Assembly: GCF_900156915.1 (NCBI RefSeq)
Contig: NZ_LT732535.1
Coordinates: forward strand, 3,625,240-3,689,239
Reading direction: 5' to 3'
DNA: 64,000 bases
Origin: Sediminibacillus massiliensis
GTDB lineage: Bacteria > Bacillota > Bacilli > Bacillales > Amphibacillaceae
Of this stretch, positions 16,611 through 25,426 are shown piece after piece. How positions within the stretch are numbered: the stretch's first letter is position 1; every line of letters begins with the position of its first letter. Under the pieces are notes generated by a model. It had not been told where the DNA came from. It did no database searches and saw nothing but the letters and a program-made list of their open reading frames with translations. The position numbers were made by a program, and so were the translations under genes.

Positions 16611-17498
16611 CTATTCTCCTGTTTCCATCGGCAGGCTTTCATCTGAAGCCCATTCGTTCATGGAACCATCATACACTGCGACATCGTATCTTCCCAACAT
16701 GGCCAATGCCAAGGCATTCCATGTAGCTGCAATTCCGCCTCCGCAATAGGTGATTGCTCGCTTATTCTTATCAAGGACACCGCTTGGCTCAAAGATTTCT
16801 TGCAATCTTTGTTTATCTGGAAGGCCTTTGGTTTCCGTGTCAGTCACGTCGCCAAAGTAGACGTTTTTACTGCCTGGAATATGTCCTTTACGGGGGTATA
16901 CATCCGATTTTCCCTGGAATTCAGCAGGTGACAGGCAGTTGACCATAACGGTCGATGTGCTGTTCATTGCTGCTTTGATGTCTTCTTTTGTTGCCAGTAA
17001 TTCTGGACGGCGTTCACTGGTGAAGGAACCTTTCGGATAAGAACCTGGTTTGTTTGTTAGTGGACGACCTTCCTGTTTCCATTTCGGGAGTCCGCCGGCA
17101 AGCACAGCTACGTTGTCGAAACCTTCCAATCGGAGCTGCCACCACAATCTGGACGCCCAGTCTGAAGCAGTGAAGGGAGCCCCTACAACAGCTCCCCGGT
17201 CATAGACGACTACATAACTCTCATCACTTACCCCCAGTTCGCTGATCTTCTGAGCAAACAACTCATGCGGTGCCGCCATGAACGGCAAGTTTGCATTCTG
17301 ATCTGAAAAATCATGCATCAAATCGGCGAACACAGCGCCGGGTATATGTTCTTCATCATAAACACCTTTTCCAGATTCGATTTCCACTCCAGTCTCACCC
17401 TGTTTCATGATTACCGTTGCATCGAGCAGCCTCAAATCAGGATCATCCAGGTGTTTTTCCAGCCAATCTGTATCAACTATCAATGGCATGTTTTCCAA
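16611..17498 (-). CDS. Sulfurtransferase, two rhodanese domains
   Basis: 295-residue thiosulfate or 3-mercaptopyruvate sulfurtransferase. It has a tandem rhodanese layout: an inactive N-terminal domain (about 5-135) and a C-terminal domain (about 165-285) with the active-site loop ITYCGGGIAAT carrying the catalytic Cys. CGGGI rather than CRKGV or CGSGV leaves the donor uncertain. The start is TTG at 17498, supported by GAGGAGG 7 bases upstream. Single-gene unit with its own terminator. General sulfur metabolism or cyanide detoxification; no link to neighbours is visible. Confidence 0.9.
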   Translation of the reverse strand: MENMPLIVDTDWLEKHLDDPDLRLLDATVIMKQGETGVEIESGKGVYDEEHIPGAVFADLMHDFSDQNANLPFMAAPHELFAQKISELGVSDESYVVVYDRGAVVGAPFTASDWASRLWWQLRLEGFDNVAVLAGGLPKWKQEGRPLTNKPGSYPKGSFTSERRPELLATKEDIKAAMNSTSTVMVNCLSPAEFQGKSDVYPRKGHIPGSKNVYFGDVTDTETKGLPDKQRLQEIFEPSGVLDKNKRAITYCGGGIAATWNALALAMLGRYDVAVYDGSMNEWASDESLPMETGE

Positions 17499-17673
17499 GT
17501 AGATTCCTCCTCTGTTTTCTTTACTTGGTAATATACCATTATCCTGATTGGTATTATAGTATTTTGTACCCTTGAAGGGACGATTCTTTCTTTTAGGCTA
17601 AAGTTGAAAGTGCATCTTTCGTTTGGATTCAATTATTTTAGTACAATAACGGTATCAATAATTTTACTGGCAG

Positions 17674-18390
17674 GTGTTGGTATTGGTAACGAAACAAGAA
17701 ATGCGTGACGAGAAATGGAAACAGTTAACAGATGAAAAGCTTGGAAGATTCCCATTTCCTTTGCAAAACCGGATTCCGAACTTCAAAGGAGCAGAGAGCG
17801 CGGCACAGTTAGTGACGACTATTCCTGAATACGAGCTAGCGAAAGTGATCAAAGTGAACCCTGATGCTCCCCAGCTCCCGATCAGAGCTCAAGTTTTAAA
17901 AGATGGAAAAATATTGCTCATCCCCACCCCAAGGCTAAAAGCAGGTTTCATCATGATTAAGCCGGAATGGGTTCCGGAAGGGGAAACAAGAAGGGCGGCC
18001 AGTATCACTCATATGAAAGCATATGGTAAAGAAATCCCTCTTCATGAACTTCCGACTATTGATCTATTTGTCGTCGGATCGGTTGCTCTCCACAGAGATG
18101 GCAGAAGGATTGGCAAAGGGGAAGGATATGCAGATAGGGAGTATGCCATTATAAGGGAACTCGGAAATCCGGATATTCCTATAGTAGGTTCCATTCACAG
18201 TGTGCAACTGACAGATGAAGATATACCAAAAGACCCGTTTGACTTAACGGTGGACTGGATTGCAACCGAAGCGGAATTACTTCAAACCAGTAGACATTAT
18301 GAAAAGCCCGACGGAATAAAGTGGAATCTAGTAACGGATAAGGACCTGCAAGAAATGCCGATTTTAAGGGAAATAAAGAAAATAAAATAG
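17674..18390 (+). CDS. 5-formyltetrahydrofolate cyclo-ligase-like protein
   Basis: 238-residue member of the 5-FTHF cyclo-ligase superfamily. The nucleotide-loop signature appears as GKGEGYADREYA (about 148-159), with an N-terminal MRDEKWKQL helix in place of the usual basic K-x-x-x-R start. It is longer than canonical YqgN-type enzymes and closer to the MTHFSD-like branch, so true cyclo-ligase activity is not assured. The start is uncertain: GTG 17674 or TTG 17683, the latter 6 bases after an AGGTG. No terminator separates it from the ribokinase gene 99 bases on. Confidence 0.8.
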   Translation: MLVLVTKQEMRDEKWKQLTDEKLGRFPFPLQNRIPNFKGAESAAQLVTTIPEYELAKVIKVNPDAPQLPIRAQVLKDGKILLIPTPRLKAGFIMIKPEWVPEGETRRAASITHMKAYGKEIPLHELPTIDLFVVGSVALHRDGRRIGKGEGYADREYAIIRELGNPDIPIVGSIHSVQLTDEDIPKDPFDLTVDWIATEAELLQTSRHYEKPDGIKWNLVTDKDLQEMPILREIKKIK

Positions 18391-18489
18391 GATGGATATT
18401 TTAAAAAGATACTATTTCATACTCGTCAACCAAGCTCTGTTTAACGTACAATTGTAATAGTTTGGAATAAGCTGAAGGCGGTGATTTTA

Positions 18490-19368
18490 GTGGGAGCTCC
18501 AAAAATTACAGTAGTGGGCAGCATCAACATGGATTTAATAACCAGGGTGGCCAGAATACCTGAGCAAGGGGAGACGATGTTCGGCGAAATGTTCACCATG
18601 AAACCTGGTGGAAAAGGGGCCAACCAGGCAGTTGCTGCAGCCAGGACAGGTGCGGAGGTTACGATGATCGGTAAGGTTGGGTATGATGCGCTTGGACAGG
18701 AGCTGCTGACCCATCTGAAGCAGGAGCAAATATGTACAAAAGCTGTGGAAAAGGATCAATCGAGCAGTACCGGGGTCGCTAATGTATTGCTCCAAGATAA
18801 CGATAATCGAATTATGGTCGTTTCCGGGGCTAACCAAAAAGTCACTCCCCTTTACGTGGAAAAGTGGAAGGATGTGTTGTTAAACAGCGACTTGGTGCTC
18901 ATGCAGCTGGAAATTCCGGTAGAGACAGTCATTTGGTGTGGACAGTTTTGCGCTGCGAATGATATTCCATTTGTCATCAATCCTGCCCCGGCAGAAAAAC
19001 TGCCTGATTCAATATGGAAGCAATGCCGGTATATCACTCCCAATGAAGAAGAAGGTCTGAAACTTTTCGAAGGGAGCTCCGAAATAATTAAAGAAAAAGT
19101 TATTACGACAATCGGACCCAAGGGGACGAGATATAAAGAGAAAATCATACCGGCCTTCCCGGCGAAAGTTGTAGATACGACTGGTGCTGGTGACACTTTT
19201 AACGGAGTGTTTGCGTTCTGTCTGGCTTCTGGTATGGAAGTAGAAAGTGCGATTTTGCATGCCAATACAGCTGCATCGATTGCAGTTGAAACGCTTGGGG
19301 CACAAGAAGGTATGCCGACCAGAGAACTGATCCAGAAAAGGCTGGAAGAATGGCGGCCAAAACCATAA
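18490..19368 (+). CDS. rbsK: Ribokinase (PfkB family)
   Basis: Phosphorylates ribose at O5 with ATP. VVGSINMDLITRV (about 9-21) is the ribokinase N-terminal substrate motif, MKPGGKGANQAVAAARTGA the glycine-rich loop, and DTTGAGDTFNGVFA (about 235-248) the anion hole with catalytic Asp. 292 residues is normal. The start is the GTG at 18490, with AAGGCGGTGAT immediately upstream; the in-frame GTG at 18481 lies inside that site. No rbsR, rbsD or transporter adjoins it, so it may act on ribose from nucleosides or on another pentose. Confidence 0.9.
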   Translation: MGAPKITVVGSINMDLITRVARIPEQGETMFGEMFTMKPGGKGANQAVAAARTGAEVTMIGKVGYDALGQELLTHLKQEQICTKAVEKDQSSSTGVANVLLQDNDNRIMVVSGANQKVTPLYVEKWKDVLLNSDLVLMQLEIPVETVIWCGQFCAANDIPFVINPAPAEKLPDSIWKQCRYITPNEEEGLKLFEGSSEIIKEKVITTIGPKGTRYKEKIIPAFPAKVVDTTGAGDTFNGVFAFCLASGMEVESAILHANTAASIAVETLGAQEGMPTRELIQKRLEEWRPKP

Positions 19369-19369
19369 G

Positions 19370-19398
19370 AAAGCTCCCGTCGGAAACGGGAGCTTTTC
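19370..19398. terminator. Terminator between convergent rbsK and alcohol dehydrogenase genes
   Basis: AAAGCTCCCGT, 4-base loop, ACGGGAGCTTTT: perfect stem in the 30-base gap between the two stop codons. Confidence 0.88.
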
Positions 19399-20529
19399 CT
19401 ATGGTTTCAAAACTACTTTAATACAGTCATCCTCTTTTTTATCAAAAATATCGTAGGCCTCAGGAGCTTCTTCCAAGCTCATCTTGTGGGTAATGATATC
19501 GGTTGGATCAAACTTTCCTTGTTCTACCATACCGTATAATTCTGGCATGTAGTGGATCACCGGTGCTTGACCGGCTTTTACCGTAATGTTTCTTGAGAAA
19601 ATGGAGTTCATCGGGTAAGCTGTAGCCGGAGCTCCATAGACCCCTGTAAGTTGGATTGTACCGAACTTTTTCACTGAATGGGCCGCTGTGATGATCGGGT
19701 CAATTGTACCGATTTGCCCTGCAAGTGTTTTGACATGGTCTTTCATTGTTACGTGGCCGTCCATGCCGACACAATCGATGACAACTTCAGCTCCGCCTTC
19801 CGTGATTTCATGCAGGTGGTTGCCGATGTTTTTGTATTCCTCGAAATTGAAAATTTCCACATTGTTCGTTGCCTTGGCGTGTTTCAATCGGTAGGGTACA
19901 TGGTCGACTGCAATGACCCTGTTCGCTCCTTTCATCCAGGCAAACTTTTGAACGAGCAGACCTACAGGACCCGCACCCAGGACGATAACCGTATCTCCTT
20001 CCTTCATGCCACTGTTTTCTACGCTCCAGTACGCTGTAGGAGCAATGTCGGATAAAAATAAAATGCTTTCATCATCCAGTTCACTGCTTTCAGGCACTTT
20101 AAAAGAAGTAAAGTCAGCATAAGGGACACGTAGGTATTCTGCTTGTCCACCTGGATAGTTACCAAACATTTCGGAGAATCCGAAATAAGCTCCAGTGTCC
20201 CGATGTGGATTGGAATTGTCGCATTGGCTTTCCATATTATTCTGACAGAAGTGGCACTGGCCGCACCCTATGTTAAAAGGAATGACCACGCGATCCCCTT
20301 TTTTCAGAGTTTGGACGTCCGGTCCGACCTCTTCCACAATCCCCATCGGTTCATGGCCGATGATATAATCATCGCCGAGTGGAATACTGCTATGGTATAA
20401 GTGAAGATCTGATCCGCAAATAGCGGTAGAGGTGATTCTTACGATCATATCATCGCTCTTTTTGATTGTTGGATCTGCTACTTTTTTGACCTCGACTTTC
20501 CCTTTTCCTTGATTGGTTAAAGCTTTCAA
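19399..20529 (-). CDS. Zinc-dependent alcohol dehydrogenase (MDR family)
   Basis: 376-residue medium-chain dehydrogenase. Catalytic zinc site: CGSDLH and GHEPMGIVEEVG in the first 70 residues. Structural zinc: GCGQCHFCQNNMESQC. NAD(P) fold: VIVLGAGPVGLL. The layout with the GAYFGFSEMFGNYPGGQAEY loop resembles glutathione-independent formaldehyde dehydrogenase-like enzymes, though the physiological alcohol is unknown. The start is the TTG at 20529, giving MKALTNQG, the standard family N-terminus, with AAAGGTG upstream; the longer frame to 20613 adds 28 residues with no homologous look and is rejected. Confidence 0.9.
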   Translation of the reverse strand: MKALTNQGKGKVEVKKVADPTIKKSDDMIVRITSTAICGSDLHLYHSSIPLGDDYIIGHEPMGIVEEVGPDVQTLKKGDRVVIPFNIGCGQCHFCQNNMESQCDNSNPHRDTGAYFGFSEMFGNYPGGQAEYLRVPYADFTSFKVPESSELDDESILFLSDIAPTAYWSVENSGMKEGDTVIVLGAGPVGLLVQKFAWMKGANRVIAVDHVPYRLKHAKATNNVEIFNFEEYKNIGNHLHEITEGGAEVVIDCVGMDGHVTMKDHVKTLAGQIGTIDPIITAAHSVKKFGTIQLTGVYGAPATAYPMNSIFSRNITVKAGQAPVIHYMPELYGMVEQGKFDPTDIITHKMSLEEAPEAYDIFDKKEDDCIKVVLKP

Positions 20530-20641
20530 AATCCCACACCTTTCGATAAGTAGTATTTTTCTATTACCTGTTAACAAGAGTTTGAAACATGTGCCTGTAG
20601 ATGCGCCTATCATCCTATACAGAAATAATAGTTTTCTATAT

Positions 20642-20655
20642 TAATAACGCTTTCA
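20642..20655 (-). promoter_or_regulatory. Candidate CcpA site (cre) at the kdgR promoter
   Basis: Minus strand TGAAAGCGTTATTA, matching the cre consensus except for the next-to-last C. It sits just upstream of the TATAAT at 20662, inside the core promoter, where CcpA would block polymerase. Confidence 0.55.
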
Positions 20656-20661
20656 TTATGT

Positions 20662-20698
20662 TATAATTTTGAGTAATTCGATTTAGTAAATCGATTTA
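20662..20698 (+). promoter_or_regulatory. kdgR -10 box and palindromic operator
   Basis: TATAAT at 20662-20667 without a good -35, then the perfect 12-base palindrome TAAATCGATTTA at 20687-20698, about 15-25 bases downstream of the likely start. The position suggests autoregulation by the LacI-type protein; the palindrome lacks the CG-centred GAAANCG look of many LacI operators, so this is only a candidate. Confidence 0.5.
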
Positions 20699-20736
20699 AT
20701 AAACCGCTTTTTTGGTAACAAGGGAATGAATAGAAA

Positions 20737-21765
20737 ATGTCGATTAAAAAGCCGACCATAAGCGATGTTGCAAAGCATGCTAATGTATCGAAAAGTACGG
20801 TCTCACAATTTTTAAATCGGCGATTTGATTATATGAGGGAAGAAACCCGGGAAAGGATCGAGAAGGCGGTCCGTGAATTGAACTATCAACCCAACAGTGT
20901 GGCTAGAAGCCTAAAGCTGAAGAGCACCGCCACCATCGGAGTCATTGTCGCTAACATTCTTCATTCGTTTTCTACTCAGGTAATCAGAGCAATAGAAGAT
21001 ACCCTTAATGACAATGGTTTTTCCACGATTATCTGTAATGCGGATGATAATCCGGCAAAAGAACAGAAGTATATCGAAACATTGCTGGCAAGGCAGGTCG
21101 ATGGGCTGATCGTCTTCCCGACCAGTGCCAATATCGAACTTTATAAAAGCCTCATAGACATCGATTTTCCGATTGTTTTTTTGGATCGATATGTAAGCGG
21201 TTTATCTGTGGACACTGTAATGCTCGACAATGAACAAGCATTACAGCTGGCCGTCGAACACTTACTGATAAACGGCTATCATGATATTGCCGTCATGACG
21301 ACTTCTTTGGAACCCCATGTCATCCCGAGAATCGAACGTGTCAGCGGGTATAAGCAAGCGCTTGAAAGATTCAGCCAGCCGATCAGGGAAGAGTATATTA
21401 AAAGTATGGAGCCTGAGTATCTACAGAAAGGCGCTGCCGAGCTGTTTGAGCTGGAACATCCGCCCGATGCAGTCATAACCGGGAACGACTTGGCCCTGAT
21501 GGAGTTCTTGAAGTATGCCAGTCAAAATGGTGTCAAAATAGGCTCCGAAGTGGGATTGGTCACAATCGACGAAGTTGCATTCGCGGAATTAAACAATCCC
21601 TCTCTGACAACAATCGCTCAACCGTCTTTTGAAATGGGAAAAAAGGCTGCCAGCTTATTATTGGAGAGGTTTGACGGGAAAAAATCGGCAGAAAGCAATA
21701 TGTACCGTTTTACACCATCCTTGATTGTCAGAAAATCAGCAGAAAAAGCCAGTGTCAGTTCTTGA
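20737..21765 (+). CDS. kdgR: LacI family regulator, KdgR-like
   Basis: 342-residue repressor: helix-turn-helix TISDVAKHANVSKSTVSQFLN (8-28), hinge helix NSVARSLKLKST, then a periplasmic-binding-protein fold from about residue 62. Pro or Val of the more usual STVSRV/ARGL motifs is replaced (STVSQF, ARSL), so the operator may differ from classic LacI sites. It precedes uxuA, fructuronate reductase, kdgK and kdgA, as KdgR precedes kdgK-kdgA in Bacillus, so I infer control by 2-keto-3-deoxygluconate or a related hexuronate intermediate. A repeat element of about 500 bases now lies between it and uxuA. Confidence 0.85.
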   Translation: MSIKKPTISDVAKHANVSKSTVSQFLNRRFDYMREETRERIEKAVRELNYQPNSVARSLKLKSTATIGVIVANILHSFSTQVIRAIEDTLNDNGFSTIICNADDNPAKEQKYIETLLARQVDGLIVFPTSANIELYKSLIDIDFPIVFLDRYVSGLSVDTVMLDNEQALQLAVEHLLINGYHDIAVMTTSLEPHVIPRIERVSGYKQALERFSQPIREEYIKSMEPEYLQKGAAELFELEHPPDAVITGNDLALMEFLKYASQNGVKIGSEVGLVTIDEVAFAELNNPSLTTIAQPSFEMGKKAASLLLERFDGKKSAESNMYRFTPSLIVRKSAEKASVSS

Positions 21766-21870
21766 AAAATCACCCAAAACGAATGCTGGAAGACTTACTC
21801 ATAAATCATAGGAAATGCATTTCTTAAATAATAGCTATATTTCATGCTATGTTTTGTGGAATTCGTGATT

Positions 21871-22367
21871 GAGGCAAATTGCGACATAGTGAAAATTCAT
21901 TTCATTTCTAGGGAGACTTCCTCTCGTTCTGATTATAAATAACTGGTATGGCCCCGCTGCGGCAGAACACTTCGCTTTCCATGGACACGGCCTCAGCCAG
22001 GGGACTGCTTGAATACGCTTCCTTGTTCCCTTTGGGACTGCGATTACTCGCCCCATCGAAGACCTTTTGGGACTGCGATTACTCGTCCCATCGAAGCCCT
22101 TTCGCTGATCCCATAGGATAAGGAAAGCTTCGACAGCAAGACATCGCACGAAGAAAATCGTTTTTCATTTTCGAGGAGTCTGCGTTTTCTGCCTTCGCTT
22201 TTAAATTTTTTCTGAATTTTGGTTAGTGAATATCCATGTTAAAAAAATTTAGGACCACTTCCCACTTGATCAGAAGTTCTATCCAAAGCGAGTATTTTTC
22301 CGTAGCGCTGGACTACCACTTAGACCGAAAGGATGGTAGGAAGTCACATAAAAGTTATGTCGCAGTC
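21871..22367. repeat. Long dispersed repeat, copy 1 (shortened)
   Basis: Begins GAGGCAAATTGCGACATAGTG and ends TTATGTCGCAG, so the ends form an inverted repeat (TGCGACATA / TATGTCGCA) shared with copy 3. Inside are GCGGCAGAACACTTCGCTTTCC near 21957 and its partly inverted partner TCTGCGTTTTCTGCCTTCGC near 22180. A tandem direct repeat with a 35-base period (units at 22034 and 22069) begins GGGACTGCGATTACTCG. The right part contains only the end of the GCGGAAAAA-type palindrome module (AAGCGAGTATTTTTCCG near 22288). It carries no protein-coding capacity I can support and separates kdgR from uxuA. Confidence 0.85.
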
Positions 22368-22378
22368 TTTGGTTTATG

Positions 22379-22398
22379 AGAAACAATCTAGTGTTTCT
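22379..22398. promoter_or_regulatory. Inverted repeat upstream of uxuA
   Basis: AGAAACA-ATCTAG-TGTTTCT, 7-base arms. It lies between the repeat element and uxuA, about 100 bases before the start codon, with a further TGAAACA half site at 22474. Candidate operator for the uronate operon; a weak hairpin is the alternative. Confidence 0.4.
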
Positions 22399-22497
22399 GG
22401 GAGAGTGAGTAGCTCATAACCAGCTTAAAATGATAGATAAATAAAGCAGCTTAGACGGACTTCTCTATTAAATGAAACAGGCAAAGGGGGAAATCAA

Positions 22498-23571
22498 ATG
22501 AAGATGACAATGCGGTGGTTTGGGGAAGGTAATGACCGGGTGCCATTGAAACATATCAAACAAATTCCAGGGGTGGAAGGCGTTGTCTGGGCACTGCATG
22601 ATGTACCGGCCGGTGACGAATGGCCGATGGATAAGATCCAGGAAGTGAAAGAACAAGCTGACCAATATGGCTTGAACATTGACGTGGTAGAAAGCGTGAA
22701 TGTACACGAAGATATCAAACTCGGCCTGCCGACGAGAGATCAATATATCGAGAATTATATTCATACAATCGAAAAGCTGGCAAGAGTCGGGGTTAAAGTC
22801 ATCTGCTATAATTTCATGCCAATATTTGACTGGACGCGAACGGAGCTCTTCAAAGAAATGGAAGACGGATCCACTGCGTTATTTTTCAATAATGCTCAAA
22901 TCAAAGACATCGATCCGATGGAACTAGTCAACAGCATATCCGAGAATTCCGCTTACACTATGCCTGGCTGGGAACCGGAAAGACTTGCACATTTAGCTGA
23001 TTTGTTTGAACAGTACAAAGAAGTTACCGACGAAGACCTTTGGAACAATCTCCAATATTTCCTTGAAAAGGTCATTCCGATAGCCAAGCAGCACGATATT
23101 AAGATGGCTATCCATCCGGATGATCCACCTTGGTCAGTATTTGGCCTGCCACGCATTATTACCAATCAAGAAAATGTAAAGCGTTTTCTCAATCTGGTAG
23201 ATGATCCATATAATGGCCTTACGCTTTGCAGCGGCTCTTTTGGTGCAAACCCGGACAATGATGTGGCTGCCATGGTTCGTGAATTTGCTGACAGGATTCA
23301 TTTCGCCCATATCCGCAATGTCAAAACTTACGATAATGGGGATTTCATCGAAACTTCCCACCGTACACAAGACGGCTCCGTTGATATCTATGAGGTGGTA
23401 AAAGCCTACCACGAGACAGGATTTACGGGTTATGCCAGACCTGATCATGGCAGGCATATCTGGGGGGAAGAATGCCGCCCGGGTTACGGACTATACGACC
23501 GCGGATTAGGTGTGATGTATCTGTGGGGGATTTGGGACTCTTTGGAAAGAGCGAAGAAGGTGAACAGCTAA
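22498..23571 (+). CDS. uxuA: Mannonate dehydratase
   Basis: Converts D-mannonate to 2-keto-3-deoxy-D-gluconate (KDG) in the glucuronate branch. 357 residues in a TIM barrel, normal for bacterial UxuA. The N-terminus [26 protein letters not shown] is typical, as are [17 protein letters not shown] near residue 202 (metal-site His) and the C-terminal [13 protein letters not shown] segment. ATG follows AAAGGGGGAA. Its stop overlaps the start of the next gene (TAATG), so the dehydratase and reductase are coupled. Confidence 0.95.
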   Translation: MKMTMRWFGEGNDRVPLKHIKQIPGVEGVVWALHDVPAGDEWPMDKIQEVKEQADQYGLNIDVVESVNVHEDIKLGLPTRDQYIENYIHTIEKLARVGVKVICYNFMPIFDWTRTELFKEMEDGSTALFFNNAQIKDIDPMELVNSISENSAYTMPGWEPERLAHLADLFEQYKEVTDEDLWNNLQYFLEKVIPIAKQHDIKMAIHPDDPPWSVFGLPRIITNQENVKRFLNLVDDPYNGLTLCSGSFGANPDNDVAAMVREFADRIHFAHIRNVKTYDNGDFIETSHRTQDGSVDIYEVVKAYHETGFTGYARPDHGRHIWGEECRPGYGLYDRGLGVMYLWGIWDSLERAKKVNS

Positions 23572-24419
23572 TGTTGGCTATTCATCAAAATTTAAAAGGT
23601 AAAGTGGCGGTTATAACGGGTGGCAGTGGAGTGCTTTGCAGTGCGATGGCTAAAGAACTTGCAAGGCACGGCGTCAAAGTTGCCATTTTAAACCGCAATA
23701 AACAGGCAGGGCGGAAAATAGCCTGCGAAATAAGAGAAGCGGGCGGAGAGGCTTTGAACTTCCCTTGTGATGTATTAGACATGGAGAGTGTCCGCAGGGC
23801 TGAAGAGTTGGTTGTAGCAAGATTGGGAGTATGCGACATCCTTATAAATGGAGCAGGTGGAAATCACCCTGAAGGTACAACAGATAGAGAGACATTTAAA
23901 CCAGAAGACATGGAAAACAAAGAATTGAAAACGTTCTTTGATATGACGACTCGAGGTTTTCAGTTTGTTTTTAACTTGAATTTAATAGGCTCCTTTATCC
24001 CCACTCAGGTTTTTTCTAAACGAATGGTAGAAAAAGAGGGGACGACTATTATCAATGTATCTTCCATGAGTTCTCCATCTCCTATGACGAAAGTGCCTGC
24101 TTACAGTGCGGCAAAAGCTGGTATCGACAACTTTACCAAATGGATGTCCGTTCATTTTGCAGATGCAGGTATCCGGGTTAACTCAATTGCACCGGGGTTT
24201 TTCCTGACAGAACAAAATCGGAAGCTGCTTATAGAAGAAGATGGATCGCTGACAGAGCGCTCGCATAAAATTATCAGCCAAACTCCCATGAAACGTTTTG
24301 GTTCGCCGGAAGACTTGCTTGGGACGCTGGTCTGGCTTGTTGATAACGATATGTCCGGTTTTGTCACGGGCATTACCGTCCCAGTTGACGGGGGATTCCT
24401 CGCATACTCAGGTGTGTAA
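23571..24419 (+). CDS. uxuB: SDR-type D-fructuronate reductase (mannonate oxidoreductase)
   Basis: Short-chain dehydrogenase of 282 residues that most likely reduces fructuronate to mannonate. It has the cofactor motif [15 protein letters not shown] near residue 17, [10 protein letters not shown], the Ser of INVSSMS and the catalytic YSAAKAG (Tyr-x-x-x-Lys). The start is the ATG overlapping the uxuA stop, with GAAGGTG upstream; the longer frame back to 23472 lies inside uxuA and is rejected. In many Bacillales this SDR (YjmF-like) replaces the larger UxuB of enteric bacteria; the assignment rests on its place between uxuA and kdgK. Confidence 0.87.
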   Translation: MLAIHQNLKGKVAVITGGSGVLCSAMAKELARHGVKVAILNRNKQAGRKIACEIREAGGEALNFPCDVLDMESVRRAEELVVARLGVCDILINGAGGNHPEGTTDRETFKPEDMENKELKTFFDMTTRGFQFVFNLNLIGSFIPTQVFSKRMVEKEGTTIINVSSMSSPSPMTKVPAYSAAKAGIDNFTKWMSVHFADAGIRVNSIAPGFFLTEQNRKLLIEEDGSLTERSHKIISQTPMKRFGSPEDLLGTLVWLVDNDMSGFVTGITVPVDGGFLAYSGV

Positions 24420-24453
24420 ACAAGTGCGAGATTTAAGAAGGGGAGAATGAAAC

Positions 24454-25413
24454 ATGAAGCAAATTGATTTAATTACGTTTGGGGAGACAATGGTTATTTT
24501 TGACCCAGTGACCAACGGGCCATTCCGCTATGTTAATCAGTTTCATAAACGGTTTGGGGGAGCCGAATCCAATGTCGCTATTGGAGTCAGCAGACTTGGT
24601 CATTCAGCAGGGTGGATCAGCCAAGTCGGCGACGATGAAATAGGTGATTACATCATTAATTCGATAAGAGCGGAAGGTGTTGATACATCGAGAGTAGTCA
24701 AAACCCCGGATGCGCCAACTGGTCTTTATATAAAAGAAAGAATAAGAGACGGATCAAATCAAGTCTATTATTACCGAAAAGGTTCGGCGGCCAGCCGGTT
24801 ATCGAAAGACCAGATTGATTGGGATTATCTGAAAAATGCCCGGATCATTCATGTTAGCGGTATCACGCCTTTCTTAAGTGAGAGTTGTCAAGATATGACT
24901 AGGGCAATTGTTCGCTTTGCCAAGGAAAATGGCGTCTTTGTATCTTTTGATCCGAACTTACGGCATAAAATATTGAAGGATTTTCCGGACCATAAACAAG
25001 AGTTGATATGGCTCGCCAGCCAGGCGGATTTATTCATGCCCGGACTGGATGAAGCAGAGTATATATTCGGGACAAAGGATCCAGAAGAACTGTTCCAATT
25101 ATGCAGACAGAATGGAATTAATCAAACAATCATCAAAAACGGTACAGAAGGAACCTATTATGCAGATAAAGAAGTCCAAGGATTTGTAGAAAGCCATAAG
25201 GTCGACCAAGTAATTGATCCTATTGGAGCAGGTGATGGATTTGCTGCAGGCGTATTAAGTGGCCTTTTGGAAGGGGCGTCTTTGAAAGAAGCAGTTGAGC
25301 GAGGGGCCTTGATTGGAGCAATGATCGTGACGGTAGGCGGTGACATTGAAGGATTGCCGACAAAGGCCCAAATCGATGCGTTTAAATCGACAACACAAGA
25401 TGTAGTTAGATAG
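24454..25413 (+). CDS. kdgK: 2-dehydro-3-deoxygluconokinase
   Basis: PfkB-family kinase, 319 residues, phosphorylating KDG to KDPG. ITFGETMVIFDP at the N-terminus and FGGAESNVAIGVSRLGH (about 31-47) are the KDG-kinase forms of the substrate loop; DPIGAGDGFAAGVLSG (about 255-270) holds the catalytic Asp and anion hole. It follows the fructuronate reductase by 34 bases with AGGGGAG upstream and precedes kdgA by 13 bases, in pathway order. Confidence 0.95.
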   Translation: MKQIDLITFGETMVIFDPVTNGPFRYVNQFHKRFGGAESNVAIGVSRLGHSAGWISQVGDDEIGDYIINSIRAEGVDTSRVVKTPDAPTGLYIKERIRDGSNQVYYYRKGSAASRLSKDQIDWDYLKNARIIHVSGITPFLSESCQDMTRAIVRFAKENGVFVSFDPNLRHKILKDFPDHKQELIWLASQADLFMPGLDEAEYIFGTKDPEELFQLCRQNGINQTIIKNGTEGTYYADKEVQGFVESHKVDQVIDPIGAGDGFAAGVLSGLLEGASLKEAVERGALIGAMIVTVGGDIEGLPTKAQIDAFKSTTQDVVR

Positions 25414-25426
25414 AGGAGGAAAAAAG

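Noticed and set aside
20530-20613. Longer N-terminus of the alcohol dehydrogenase
   Set aside because: The TTG at 20529 gives the standard MKAL start with a ribosome site; the extra 28 residues look unrelated.
22030-22105. CRISPR-like direct repeats
   Set aside because: Two adjacent units with no unique spacers and no cas genes; part of the dispersed repeat.
21847-22149. 100-codon ORF within repeat copy 1
   Set aside because: Same repeat-derived translation, frame broken in copies 2 and 3.
23472-23570. Upstream extension of the fructuronate reductase frame
   Set aside because: It lies wholly inside uxuA in another frame; the ATG overlapping the uxuA stop has a ribosome site and gives the normal SDR start.
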